From contig NZ_JABEQN010000013.1 of the NCBI RefSeq assembly GCF_014174165.1, positions 61,835 through 125,834 on the forward strand: DNA of 64,000 nucleotides. The letters are read 5' to 3'. The DNA comes from Gluconacetobacter dulcium (lineage in GTDB: Bacteria; Pseudomonadota; Alphaproteobacteria; Acetobacterales; Acetobacteraceae). The translations under genes and the position numbers were made by a program. The notes beneath the pieces are model-generated. The model had not been told where the DNA came from. It ran no database searches and was given only the letters and a program-made list of their open reading frames with translations. Shown piece after piece: positions 42,925 to 50,884 of the stretch; position 1 is the stretch's first letter, and each line of letters opens with the position of its first letter.

Positions 42925-45348
42925 ATGATTCGAACAAGGGTGGCGCGGCGACTGGTACTGATGGCCGGGGTGATGTCGTCCGTCATGGGGATGAGGGCCG
43001 CGGCGGCACAGACGATTGCCGAGCAGGGCGTGCGGTTCGATATTCCGGCAGGCGACCTGGATCATGCGCTGACGCGGGCGGCCGACCAGAGCGGCATGCA
43101 TATCTTCTTTCCTTCCGCCGCCGTCGCCGGAAAAAGGACTGCCGGCTTGTCCGGGGTATCGACGGTCAGCCAGGCTTTGGCGCGGCTTCTGGCGGGGAGC
43201 GGCCTATCGTGGCGCCTGCGGGATGGCAGGACGATCATCGTCGCGCCTGACGACAAGGGTGCTGCGATCATGCTGGGGCCGGTGCGGGTGCAGGGCAAGG
43301 CGCCCGTGCAGGCCGGCCTGTATCCCTATGATCGAGCCGATGCTCCGGCTGCGCAGGGCCTCGAAAGGCGGGTTATCGGCGGAACCAAGGTGCCGACGGC
43401 GCTGGGTGAGAACCCCCAGTCCATTTCCTCGGTCGATCGTACGCAGATGGACCTTCAGGCTGCGCAGTCGGTGCCGGAAGCCCTGCGCTACATGCCTGGC
43501 GTCACGGCGGAAGTCGGGGGCGACGACAATCGCATCGAGACCGGTCAGATCTTTGTGCGCGGGTTCAATCCCAACGAGTATCTCGACGGGCTGCGATTGC
43601 AGGCGGGCACCTGGGCGACGCCGCAGTTCGATGCCTATGCGCTGCAATCGCTCGATGTCATCAAGGGACCGGATTCCGTCGTGTACGGGCAGGCGTCGCC
43701 CGGCGGGCTGGTGACCCTGACAAGCAAGACCCCGACCGATACGCCGCTGCATGAAGTCAGGCTGACGGGCGGATCATGGGGGCGTTTTCAGGCCGGGGTC
43801 GATGTCGGCGACCGGCTGAATGCGTCCGGATCGGTGGCCTATCGGGTTGTGGGCCTGTTCCGTAATACGGGTACCCAGGTCGACCATACCACGTTGAGAC
43901 GCTTTCTGATCGCCCCGTCGATCAGGTGGCGGATCGATCCGGCGACCTCGGTAACGTTTCTCGCCAGCTATCAGGCGGACCCGGAAGGCGGATTCTACAA
44001 CCAGTTGCCCTACAAGGGGACTTTGCTGCGGAACCCGTACGGGCGTATCGCCACGAGCACCTATCTGGGCGAGCCGGGCTTTGACCGCTTGCGGCGCAAC
44101 CAGTTTTCCGTCGGGTATGCGTTCGAACACCAGTTTTTGTCCTGGCTGAAATTCCGGCAGAATTTTCGGTACCAGTTTCTGGATGCCAACTATAACGGTG
44201 TCACGTCCGATGCCTTGGCGCCGAATCTGCAGGACGTCACGCGTGATGGATATATGGCGCGCGAGACGCTGAACACGATCGCGCTCGATAACCAGTTGCA
44301 GGCGGACTATCGGACGGGTCCGGTCAGGCATGTGACGCTGGCCGGTATCGATTACCAGCATGCGACATTAGCCCAGCAGGACTGGTACGGTTACCTGAAA
44401 GCCGCCGAACTGAATATTTTCCACCCGGTTTATAGCGGCTTTTCGGGTACCGTGCCGGAGATCGCCAACGCCCATACCACGAACGATCAGGTCGGGTTCT
44501 ATGTCCAGCAGGAAATGAAGTGGGAAAATCTGAGCGTGATCGGCGGCGTGCGGGGCGATCTGTTCGATGAACAGACCCGCAACAGGCTGAAATCCAAGAC
44601 AACCCACCAGTCCCAGGGGGCCGTGACCGGACGCATCGGGGCGATTTATCGGCTGCCGTTCGGGATCTCGCCGTACGCGAATTACTCGACCTCGTTCATG
44701 CCGCAGGTCGCGACGACCTTTACCGGTGCGCCGCTGGCGCCCACCAGGGGCCAGCAGGTGGAAGTTGGCATCAAATACCAGCCGCGGAAAATAGACGGTT
44801 TCCTGACGCTCGCCCTGTACGATCTCAAGGAACAGAACGTGGTGACGGCCGATCCGGTCCATACCAATTTTGCCATCGCCGCCGGCGCCGTCCGTTCGCG
44901 CGGGGCGGAAGTCGAAGCGCATTATGCGATCGGTCGGTCGCTGCGTGTCGTGGCGTCGTATGGTTATGTGGACCAGAAAATCACCCGCAAGATCAATGGC
45001 TATCGGGGTGGAGCCCTGCCGGGGATTCCGCGCCAGACGGCATCGGCCTGGGCGGACTATACCGTGCGCCAGGGGGGGCTGGAAGGGTTCGGGTTTGGTG
45101 GTGGTCTTCGTTACCAGGGCATTTCATTCGCCAATTACGCGAACCAGTATCATGTTCCCGGTGTGCTGCTGTTCGATATGGATCTGCATTACGACCTAGG
45201 CGCACGGATTCCGTCGCTGCATGGGTTGAGTGCCCAGTTCAATATATCAAATATTGGTGACCGGAAATATATCGCATCCTGTGTGAATCTTGGGTGCTAT
45301 TATGGGTTGCGGCGAAATTTCATGGGATCTCTGCAATATAGATGGTAA
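42925..45348 (+). CDS. FecA-like TonB-dependent siderophore receptor with signalling domain
   Basis: 807-residue receptor. Between the signal peptide and the plug is a secretin/TonB N-terminal (STN) domain, about 30-105 (FDIPAGDLDHALTRAADQSG), which signals to FecR. The plug (about 135-250) has NPQSISSVDRTQM, ALRYMPGVTAEVGG and DVIKGPDSVVYGQASPGG, typical of hydroxamate (ferrichrome/ferrioxamine) receptors. The barrel ends with an aromatic-rich NFMGSLQYRW. GTGAGGA precedes ATG 42925. It forms a surface-signalling system with the preceding sigma and anti-sigma genes. Confidence 0.93.
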   Translation: MIRTRVARRLVLMAGVMSSVMGMRAAAAQTIAEQGVRFDIPAGDLDHALTRAADQSGMHIFFPSAAVAGKRTAGLSGVSTVSQALARLLAGSGLSWRLRDGRTIIVAPDDKGAAIMLGPVRVQGKAPVQAGLYPYDRADAPAAQGLERRVIGGTKVPTALGENPQSISSVDRTQMDLQAAQSVPEALRYMPGVTAEVGGDDNRIETGQIFVRGFNPNEYLDGLRLQAGTWATPQFDAYALQSLDVIKGPDSVVYGQASPGGLVTLTSKTPTDTPLHEVRLTGGSWGRFQAGVDVGDRLNASGSVAYRVVGLFRNTGTQVDHTTLRRFLIAPSIRWRIDPATSVTFLASYQADPEGGFYNQLPYKGTLLRNPYGRIATSTYLGEPGFDRLRRNQFSVGYAFEHQFLSWLKFRQNFRYQFLDANYNGVTSDALAPNLQDVTRDGYMARETLNTIALDNQLQADYRTGPVRHVTLAGIDYQHATLAQQDWYGYLKAAELNIFHPVYSGFSGTVPEIANAHTTNDQVGFYVQQEMKWENLSVIGGVRGDLFDEQTRNRLKSKTTHQSQGAVTGRIGAIYRLPFGISPYANYSTSFMPQVATTFTGAPLAPTRGQQVEVGIKYQPRKIDGFLTLALYDLKEQNVVTADPVHTNFAIAAGAVRSRGAEVEAHYAIGRSLRVVASYGYVDQKITRKINGYRGGALPGIPRQTASAWADYTVRQGGLEGFGFGGGLRYQGISFANYANQYHVPGVLLFDMDLHYDLGARIPSLHGLSAQFNISNIGDRKYIASCVNLGCYYGLRRNFMGSLQYRW

Positions 45349-45434
45349 AATGGTGGAATCTGTTCCGGCATGCGGGGTGGTGAACGGTGCATGCCGCTCC
45401 GGTCATCCGTCCCGCTACGGCAGAAGGGAATAAC

Positions 45435-46646
45435 ATGAGTGCTTCTGTGCTTCGTCGCTGGTTTGCGGTTCATAAATGGACGAGCCTGATCAGCACGCTT
45501 TTCCTGCTGGTCATTTGCCTCACCGGTCTGCCGCTCGTGTTTCAGGACGAGATCGGTGACTGGCTGGATGATTCGGCACCCTATGCGCAGGTGGCGGCCG
45601 ACGCGCCGCGTGTCAGCCTTGACAGGGTGCTGGCGGTGGCCCGCCAGCATTATCCGGGGCAGGTGGCGACCTCCGTTTTCGTCGATGACGATGAGCCGCA
45701 GATCCTGGTTGGGATGGCACCGTCGTGGGATCGGTACAACAGCGACCCGGCGACGGGGCATGTGTTGAAATTCGATGCCCATACCGGCGTCATCTTGCGC
45801 GATGACGCGGCGCCTGCCGGGCGGGTCGTCGGTTTTCTGCCGTTGATGCTGCATCTGCACAAGGACCTGTTCGCCGGTCTGGCAGGCACGTTGTTCCTGG
45901 GCCTTATGGGGCTGTTTTTCGTGCTGGCGATCGTCTCGGGCGTGGTTCTTTATGGGCCGTTCATGAAGCGGCTGCGGTTCGGTGCCGTCAGGACCGGTCG
46001 GGCGGCGCGATTGCGGTGGCTGGATCTGCATAACCTGCTGGGGATCGTCCTGACCGTCTGGATGGGTGTGGTGGGACTGACCGGCGCGATGAACGAATTG
46101 TCGCAGCCGCTTTTTGCCATGTGGCAGGTTTCGACCGCCCGCACGCTGCTGCTGCCATGGCAGGGGCGGCCGGTGCCGGCCGTGCAGGACCTGACATCGC
46201 TGGATGCGGCGTTTCAGGCCGTACAGGAGACGGTGCCGGGCATGCGCGTGATGAGCGCCGTCTTTCCCGGCTCGCGTTTCGGTTCGCCCTATCATTATCT
46301 CGTCTGGACGAAGGGAAAGACCCCGTTGACGGGACGGCTGTTCACGCCTGTTCTGGTCGATGCGCGCACGGGCGGGGTGACGGCTGCGGTGCCGATGCCA
46401 TGGTATCTGCGGGCGTTGGAGATTTCCCGCCCGCTGCATTTCGGCGATTATGGCGGAATGCCGCTGAAGATCCTCTGGGTATGCCTCGATCTGGGCACGA
46501 TCGCCGTGCTGGTGACGGGGCTCGTTCTCTGGTTTGGCCGACGCAGGGTTGCGGCCGATACGCGCCTTCGTACGCCTGGCTTCGATCTCGACGAGACATT
46601 GCCTTCCGTCCGTGAGGCGCCTGCACCGGTGGCGGCCCCGACATGA
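45435..46646 (+). CDS. PepSY-associated transmembrane protein (siderophore-linked reductase candidate)
   Basis: 403-residue inner-membrane protein with four to five helices: one near the N-terminus (KWTSLISTLFLLVICLTGLP), a pair around 165-230 and one near the C-terminus. The first HKW.S and later LHLHKDL, DLHNLLG and PLHFGDYG histidine motifs are typical of PepSY_TM proteins found beside siderophore receptors, where some reduce the ferric siderophore. AGAAGGG precedes ATG 45435. Probably last gene of the iron operon. Confidence 0.88.
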   Translation: MSASVLRRWFAVHKWTSLISTLFLLVICLTGLPLVFQDEIGDWLDDSAPYAQVAADAPRVSLDRVLAVARQHYPGQVATSVFVDDDEPQILVGMAPSWDRYNSDPATGHVLKFDAHTGVILRDDAAPAGRVVGFLPLMLHLHKDLFAGLAGTLFLGLMGLFFVLAIVSGVVLYGPFMKRLRFGAVRTGRAARLRWLDLHNLLGIVLTVWMGVVGLTGAMNELSQPLFAMWQVSTARTLLLPWQGRPVPAVQDLTSLDAAFQAVQETVPGMRVMSAVFPGSRFGSPYHYLVWTKGKTPLTGRLFTPVLVDARTGGVTAAVPMPWYLRALEISRPLHFGDYGGMPLKILWVCLDLGTIAVLVTGLVLWFGRRRVAADTRLRTPGFDLDETLPSVREAPAPVAAPT

Positions 46647-46769
46647 CAGTTGGACCTGTGAAACGGGTCTTTATGCGTCCTGACGGAGGGTGGCCGGCAG
46701 CGTGACCATAATGGCCGTCATGCCCGTTCCATGCCTTTTGTGGTGAGCGGATGTGGGGAAGGGCCTGAG

Positions 46770-46907
46770 ATGCGGTGGGGAGCGCGGATGATGGTGCTGG
46801 CGTTGCTGCTGCTGGTGGCGGCGTGCGGAGCGCAGGAAGGCAGGGGCCATGGTCGTCATGCGAGCGGCCCGTATCTGTCTGGCGGCATGGGGTATGGCGC
46901 GCCCTGA
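46770..46907 (+). CDS. Small lipoprotein (copy B)
   Basis: 45 residues, same length as copy A at 39532. A hydrophobic stretch with a VAAC lipobox is followed by a short Gly/His/Arg tail identical over the last 20 residues. In copy A the gene follows b561; here it follows the iron operon, showing the segment was duplicated together with xylulokinase. Function unknown. Confidence 0.7.
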   Translation: MRWGARMMVLALLLLVAACGAQEGRGHGRHASGPYLSGGMGYGAP

Positions 46908-47024
46908 CGCGTATGGGGAATGGTTTTTCGATCTCTCTGATTCGGAAGGGTGTTTCCCGGACTTTGTGGCAGGGCGCGTGGCTGGGCTATCGTCGGGTCG
47001 TGCGCACCGACAGGGAGCAGGGCG

Positions 47025-48488
47025 ATGTATATCGGCATTGATGCGGGAACGTCCGGGATCAAGGCGGCGCTGGTCGATGAGGACCAGCGTGTGCTGGCCA
47101 CCCGAACCGAGCCGCTGACCAGCCAGTCGCCGCATGTGGGCTGGAGCGAGCAGGCGCCGGAAGCCTGGTGGTGTGCCCTGCTGGCCGCGATCGACGCCCT
47201 GCGCGACAGCCATCCGCGTGCGGTGGCGGCGGTAAGAGGGATCGGCCTGTCGGGGCAGCAGCATGGGGCGGTGCTGCTGGATGGGGGCGGGCGGGTGCTG
47301 CGGCCCTGCATCCTGTGGAACGATGTGCGGGCCAGCGCGGAATGCGCGGTGTTCGAACAGCGTTTTCCCGACAGTCGGGCGGTGACCGGGAATATCGCCA
47401 TGCCCGGCTTTACCGCGCCGAAGCTGCTGTGGGTGGCGCGGCATGAGCCGGAGGTCTTTCGCGCCACGCGGCATGTGCTGCTGCCCAAGGCGTGGCTGCG
47501 CTATCGGCTGACCGGCGAGATGATCGAGGAGATGTCCGACGCTTCGGGCACGTTGTGGCTGGATGTGGGGCGGCGGCAATGGTCGGAGGCGGCGCTGGCG
47601 GCGACGGGCCTTTCGCTGGAGATGATGCCGGCGCTTTGTGAGGGGACGGATCGGGCGGGGGTGTTGCGCCGCGAACTGGTGGAGCGGTGGGGGATGGATG
47701 TGCCGCCGGTGCTGGCTGGCGGGGCGGGCGACAATGCCGCCGGGGCCGTTGGGCTGGGGGCGGTGCGGCCGGGCGATGCCTTTGTCTCGCTGGGAACGTC
47801 GGGGGTGGTGTGGGCGACGACCGACCGCTTTCGGCCGGGGCCGCGCGCGGCGATCCATGCCTTCTGCCATGCCGTGCCGGGGATGTGGCACCAGATGGGG
47901 GTGACGCTCTCGGCGGCATCCTCGCTGGCCTGGTGGGCTTCGGTCGTGGGGCGGAGCGAGGCGGAATTGCTGGGGGAACTGCCGGAGGTGGTCGCGCGGC
48001 CCTCGGGGCTGCTGTTTCTGCCTTATCTGTCGGGGGAGCGCACGCCGCATAACGATGCCGGCATCCGGGGGGCGTTTATCGGGCTGGAGCGGAGCACGAG
48101 CCGCGCGCAGATGACGCAGGCGGTGCTGGAAGGCGTTGCGTTTTCGCTGCGTGATGCGCTGGACGGGTTGGCCGGGGCCGGGTCGGTGCTGGAGCAGGCC
48201 GATGTGATCGGGGGTGGGTCGCGCAGTGCGACGTGGCTGGGGATTCTGGCCTCGGTAATGGGGATTCGGCTGCATCGTCTGGCGCATGGCGAGCAGGGGG
48301 GCGCGTTCGGTGCCGCGCGGCTGGCGCGGCTGGCCGTGACGGGAGAGGATGTGGCGGCCGTGTGCCTGCCGCCGGAGCGGGTGGAGACGATTGCGCCGGA
48401 TGACGCGTTGCAGGCGGCCTATGGCGCGGTGCTGCCGCGTTATCGGGCATTGTATCCCGCCTTGGCCGATTTTGCTGCCGTGCCATAG
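47025..48488 (+). CDS. xylB: Xylulokinase (FGGY kinase)
   Basis: 487-residue sugar kinase phosphorylating D-xylulose for the pentose phosphate pathway. The N-terminal phosphate loop MYIGIDAGTSGIKAALVDED, substrate motif GLSGQQHGAVLLD, LWNDVRASAEC and the catalytic Asp in GGAGDNAAGA are intact, as is the FGGY C-terminal part (LPYLSGERTPHND, VIGGGSRSATWLGILA). ATG 47025 has GGGAGCAGG upstream. This is the functional partner of the decayed copy at 39796. Other FGGY substrates cannot be fully excluded. Confidence 0.92.
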   Translation: MYIGIDAGTSGIKAALVDEDQRVLATRTEPLTSQSPHVGWSEQAPEAWWCALLAAIDALRDSHPRAVAAVRGIGLSGQQHGAVLLDGGGRVLRPCILWNDVRASAECAVFEQRFPDSRAVTGNIAMPGFTAPKLLWVARHEPEVFRATRHVLLPKAWLRYRLTGEMIEEMSDASGTLWLDVGRRQWSEAALAATGLSLEMMPALCEGTDRAGVLRRELVERWGMDVPPVLAGGAGDNAAGAVGLGAVRPGDAFVSLGTSGVVWATTDRFRPGPRAAIHAFCHAVPGMWHQMGVTLSAASSLAWWASVVGRSEAELLGELPEVVARPSGLLFLPYLSGERTPHNDAGIRGAFIGLERSTSRAQMTQAVLEGVAFSLRDALDGLAGAGSVLEQADVIGGGSRSATWLGILASVMGIRLHRLAHGEQGGAFGAARLARLAVTGEDVAAVCLPPERVETIAPDDALQAAYGAVLPRYRALYPALADFAAVP

Positions 48489-48544
48489 GGTTGCGGCGTG
48501 AGCGGTCGCCGTGTCGGGTTGGCCGGAAGAGGGAAGATGATGCG

Positions 48545-49102
48545 ATGACACAGGTGACGGGCTGGCGGGCCGATCCGCTGGTGTGGGGGCATGGGCCTCG
48601 GCTGTTCGAGATGTTTCTGGAGCCGACCTGTCCGTTCTCCGTCCGCGCTTTCGGCAAGATGGATGCGTTTCTGGCGGCGGCGGGGGAGGAGCGGGTGACC
48701 GTGCGGCTGACGATGCAGTCGCAGCCCTGGCACATGTATTCCGGTGTGGTGACGCGCTGTGTCATCGCGGCTTCGACGTTGCCGGGGGGCAGGGAGAGCG
48801 CGCGGGCGGTGCTGGCGGCCGTGGGGGCGCATCGCGAGGAATTCGAGTTCGCGCACCATTGCGGCGGGCCGAACATGGATGCCACGCCGAGGCAGATCAT
48901 TGCCCGGCTGGAGGCGTATAGCGGCGTGGCGCTGGCGGAGGCGTTCGCGATTGCGGACCTGGACCGCGAGATCAAGCGCCATTGCCGCTATGCGCGGCAG
49001 AATGGCATCCATGTCTCGCCGACCTTCATGATCGACGGGCTGGTCGATCCGGCGATCGGCAGCGGGGATGCCGTTGCGGACTGGGTGGCGCGCCTGGGGT
49101 GA
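48545..49102 (+). CDS. DsbA-like thioredoxin-fold protein
   Basis: 185-residue protein with a thioredoxin/DsbA fold: MFLEPTCPFSVRAFGKMD near residue 25 provides a CPFS motif, where the second redox cysteine is Ser, and VSPTFMIDG supplies the cis-proline loop. No signal peptide is visible, so it is probably cytoplasmic; activity may be glutathione- or isomerase-like rather than disulfide-forming. It follows xylB by about 55 bases in the same direction. AGGGAAGA precedes the ATG. Confidence 0.75.
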   Translation: MTQVTGWRADPLVWGHGPRLFEMFLEPTCPFSVRAFGKMDAFLAAAGEERVTVRLTMQSQPWHMYSGVVTRCVIAASTLPGGRESARAVLAAVGAHREEFEFAHHCGGPNMDATPRQIIARLEAYSGVALAEAFAIADLDREIKRHCRYARQNGIHVSPTFMIDGLVDPAIGSGDAVADWVARLG

Positions 49103-49143
49103 GGCGCGGCATGTCCGGGTGGCCCGCGGCCGCCCGGTGATCC

Positions 49144-49317
49144 TTAGAAACGGTGGTGGTAGTAGTCGCCGCGCCAGCCGCCGTGATCGTCGTACCAGCC
49201 GTAACGGCCGTTGTGATGGCCGCGGTGCCAGCCGCGATAGGGCGCGCGTTCGTAGGTGCAGGCCGCCAGCGTGAGTATCGCGAGCAGCGCGCAGGTGGAG
49301 CGGAGCAGTCTGGTCAT
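49144..49317 (-). CDS. Small His/Tyr/Gly-rich lipoprotein
   Basis: 57 residues. The signal sequence MTRLLRSTCALLAILTLAAC ends in a lipobox; the mature part is strongly enriched in His, Tyr, Gly and Trp (HRGHHNGRYGWYDDHGG). AGGAGA lies before the ATG at 49317. A metal- or polyanion-binding envelope role is possible from composition only. Confidence 0.65.
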   Translation of the reverse strand: MTRLLRSTCALLAILTLAACTYERAPYRGWHRGHHNGRYGWYDDHGGWRGDYYHHRF

Positions 49318-49427
49318 GCTGGGGTCTCCTTCAACGGGTCCCATCCGTCGCCGGGGCGGCGCGTCGGGTCAGGCTGACGGGGAATCGTGGCGGCTTCGGG
49401 ACGGAAACGCCCGATAGGGCGCCCGGA

Positions 49428-50210
49428 TCATTTCCAGACCCATTTTCCGACGACGCGGCCGTTGATGTGCACCTCGTCCAGCGCCCGGGTGTAGGTGGGG
49501 TAGCCGGGATTGATGCTCATGATCTGGACCATGACCGGGTCGGTGGTGCCGTAGACGATCTCCAGCCGTTTCAGCACCAGGCCGAAGCCGTCCCACAGCA
49601 CATAGACGCCGGGTGGTGAGGGCGTGCGGTGCGCGGTATCGACCAGCACCCGTTCGCCGGCCTGATAGTCGGGCTCCATACTGTCGCCCGCGACGCGCAG
49701 GACCACCAGGGCCTCCGGACTGTCGGTGAAGGCGCTGAGGAAGCGGCGGGGCAGGAACCAGTGATCGACCGGCTGGGGGCCGTCCTCGACCGCCATGTGG
49801 CTGGGCAGGGCGCCGGGGCCGGCCTGGGGGGCCACGTTATATTCGGGAATGCGGAACTGGCTCTCGGTTGGGGGCGGATCGCGCTCGACGGGGGCCGCGC
49901 CGAACGGGGCGCGGGGCGTGGCGAAATGCGGGCGGCGCGGTGAGGGATCGCCGGCGTCGGACAGGGCGCCGGGGGCCAGGGGCTCCCAGTTCGGGTCCGC
50001 GTCGTCGCGGAACACGTTGGCGCTGACGGCGAAGCGGCGGGCCAGGGACTCGCGCACGTCCTCGGGCAGGCGCTGGGGCGTGCCCTTGTGGATATATTGC
50101 TGGAGATAGGCGTGGTTGCGCCCCAGCGCGAGGGATTCCGCCTTCAGATTGCTGCCGGCCTCGGCAATCAGCCTGAGCAGAGCGTAGCGGGAGGGGGTCA
50201 GGACCGACAT
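49428..50210 (-). CDS. CI/LexA-like phage repressor (S24 peptidase)
   Basis: 260-residue repressor. An N-terminal helix-turn-helix-like region (about 5-60) is joined by a Pro-rich linker to a LexA-fold C-terminal domain with catalytic Ser177 (VAGDSMEPDYQ) and Lys214 (LVLKRLE). An Ala130-Gly131 pair in the linker could be the autocleavage site. This is the form of lambda-type prophage repressors inactivated by RecA. It diverges from a small early gene over an operator region with repeated CCTATT motifs. ATG 50210 fits better than the upstream open frame. Confidence 0.9.
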   Translation of the reverse strand: MSVLTPSRYALLRLIAEAGSNLKAESLALGRNHAYLQQYIHKGTPQRLPEDVRESLARRFAVSANVFRDDADPNWEPLAPGALSDAGDPSPRRPHFATPRAPFGAAPVERDPPPTESQFRIPEYNVAPQAGPGALPSHMAVEDGPQPVDHWFLPRRFLSAFTDSPEALVVLRVAGDSMEPDYQAGERVLVDTAHRTPSPPGVYVLWDGFGLVLKRLEIVYGTTDPVMVQIMSINPGYPTYTRALDEVHINGRVVGKWVWK

Positions 50211-50296
50211 GACCCTATTATGCCGATCGGAATAGGGAATTCCCAATAGGATATATCCTCTTGACGGCAGGATTATGCCTATTATTGTGCCTATCC
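50211..50296. promoter_or_regulatory. Prophage-type divergent operator region
   Basis: The 86-base gap between the repressor and the small early gene contains CCTATT or its complement at 50214, 50231, 50245 and 50278, plus a related CCTATC at 50290. It also has the palindromes GGGAATTCCC (50235-50244) and GGATATATCC (50249-50258). TTGACG at 50261 is a possible -35 for the plus strand. This is the expected arrangement for CI/Cro-like operators. Confidence 0.65.
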
Positions 50297-50575
50297 ATGC
50301 GGACTGATCCTGTTTCCCTTTCCTATCGGCATGATCCCCTGCTGGGGATGATCGAGCGCTTCCTGACCGAGAGCGGCCTGTCGGCGACGGCTTTCGGCGT
50401 GCTGGCGATGAAGGACCCGCGCTTCGTCCATGAGATGCGGGCGGGGCGGGAAGTGCGGCGGGCGACACGGCTGCGGGTCGTGGCGTGCATGCGCGATGCC
50501 CGGACGCGCGATGGGGGAACTCGGCCGGTCTGCCCGACGGAACACGGAGGGCGTGATGAGGCCATCGAAATATGA
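50297..50575 (+). CDS. Small early protein opposite repressor (possible Cro-like)
   Basis: 92 residues, basic and helical by composition (GMIERFLTESGLSATAFGVL, then RRATRLRVVACMRDA). Position opposite a CI-type repressor suggests a Cro-like DNA-binding role, but no clear family match is known to me. ATG 50297 is within a few bases of the proposed promoter, so the transcript may be nearly leaderless. Its end overlaps the next gene by 20 bases. Confidence 0.6.
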   Translation: MRTDPVSLSYRHDPLLGMIERFLTESGLSATAFGVLAMKDPRFVHEMRAGREVRRATRLRVVACMRDARTRDGGTRPVCPTEHGGRDEAIEI

Positions 50576-50828
50576 TTGGGCGCGGCTGGACCCGCAGGTG
50601 GATGCCCTGCTGGCGAAGGGGCTGCGGGTGACGCAGGTGGCGCAGGCGCTGGAGATGCGGGTGCAGACGATCCGCGACCGGCTGAGTTATCGCCGCCGGG
50701 CGCCGAGGGCCGGGATGAAGCGGGTGGCGCCGAAGCTGATCGACCGGACGTGCCTGAATTGCCGGGCCGCGTTCCAGGTGGCGTCACCGTTCCTGCGTCT
50801 GTGCCCCACCTGCCGCGCCGAATGCTGA
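50556..50828 (+). CDS. Small HTH / zinc-ribbon protein
   Basis: 90 residues. A helix-turn-helix-like segment (VTQVAQALEMRVQTIRDRLS) is followed by a C-terminal zinc ribbon with two CxxC pairs (CLNC and CPTC, and one further Cys near the end). GGAGG precedes ATG 50556. Located between the Cro-like gene and the primase; likely a regulator or replication accessory of the prophage-like module. Confidence 0.65.
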   Translation: MRPSKYDWARLDPQVDALLAKGLRVTQVAQALEMRVQTIRDRLSYRRRAPRAGMKRVAPKLIDRTCLNCRAAFQVASPFLRLCPTCRAEC

Positions 50829-50884
50829 TGCCCCGACGACCGGGGGTGACGGGCGGCCCCCTGCTGAAACGACAAGGACAGATC

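Noticed and set aside
46671..48551. 626-codon minus-strand frame opposite xylulokinase
   Set aside because: Mirror of the xylB coding pattern; composition dominated by Arg/His/Pro; a matching shadow occurs over the pseudogene copy.
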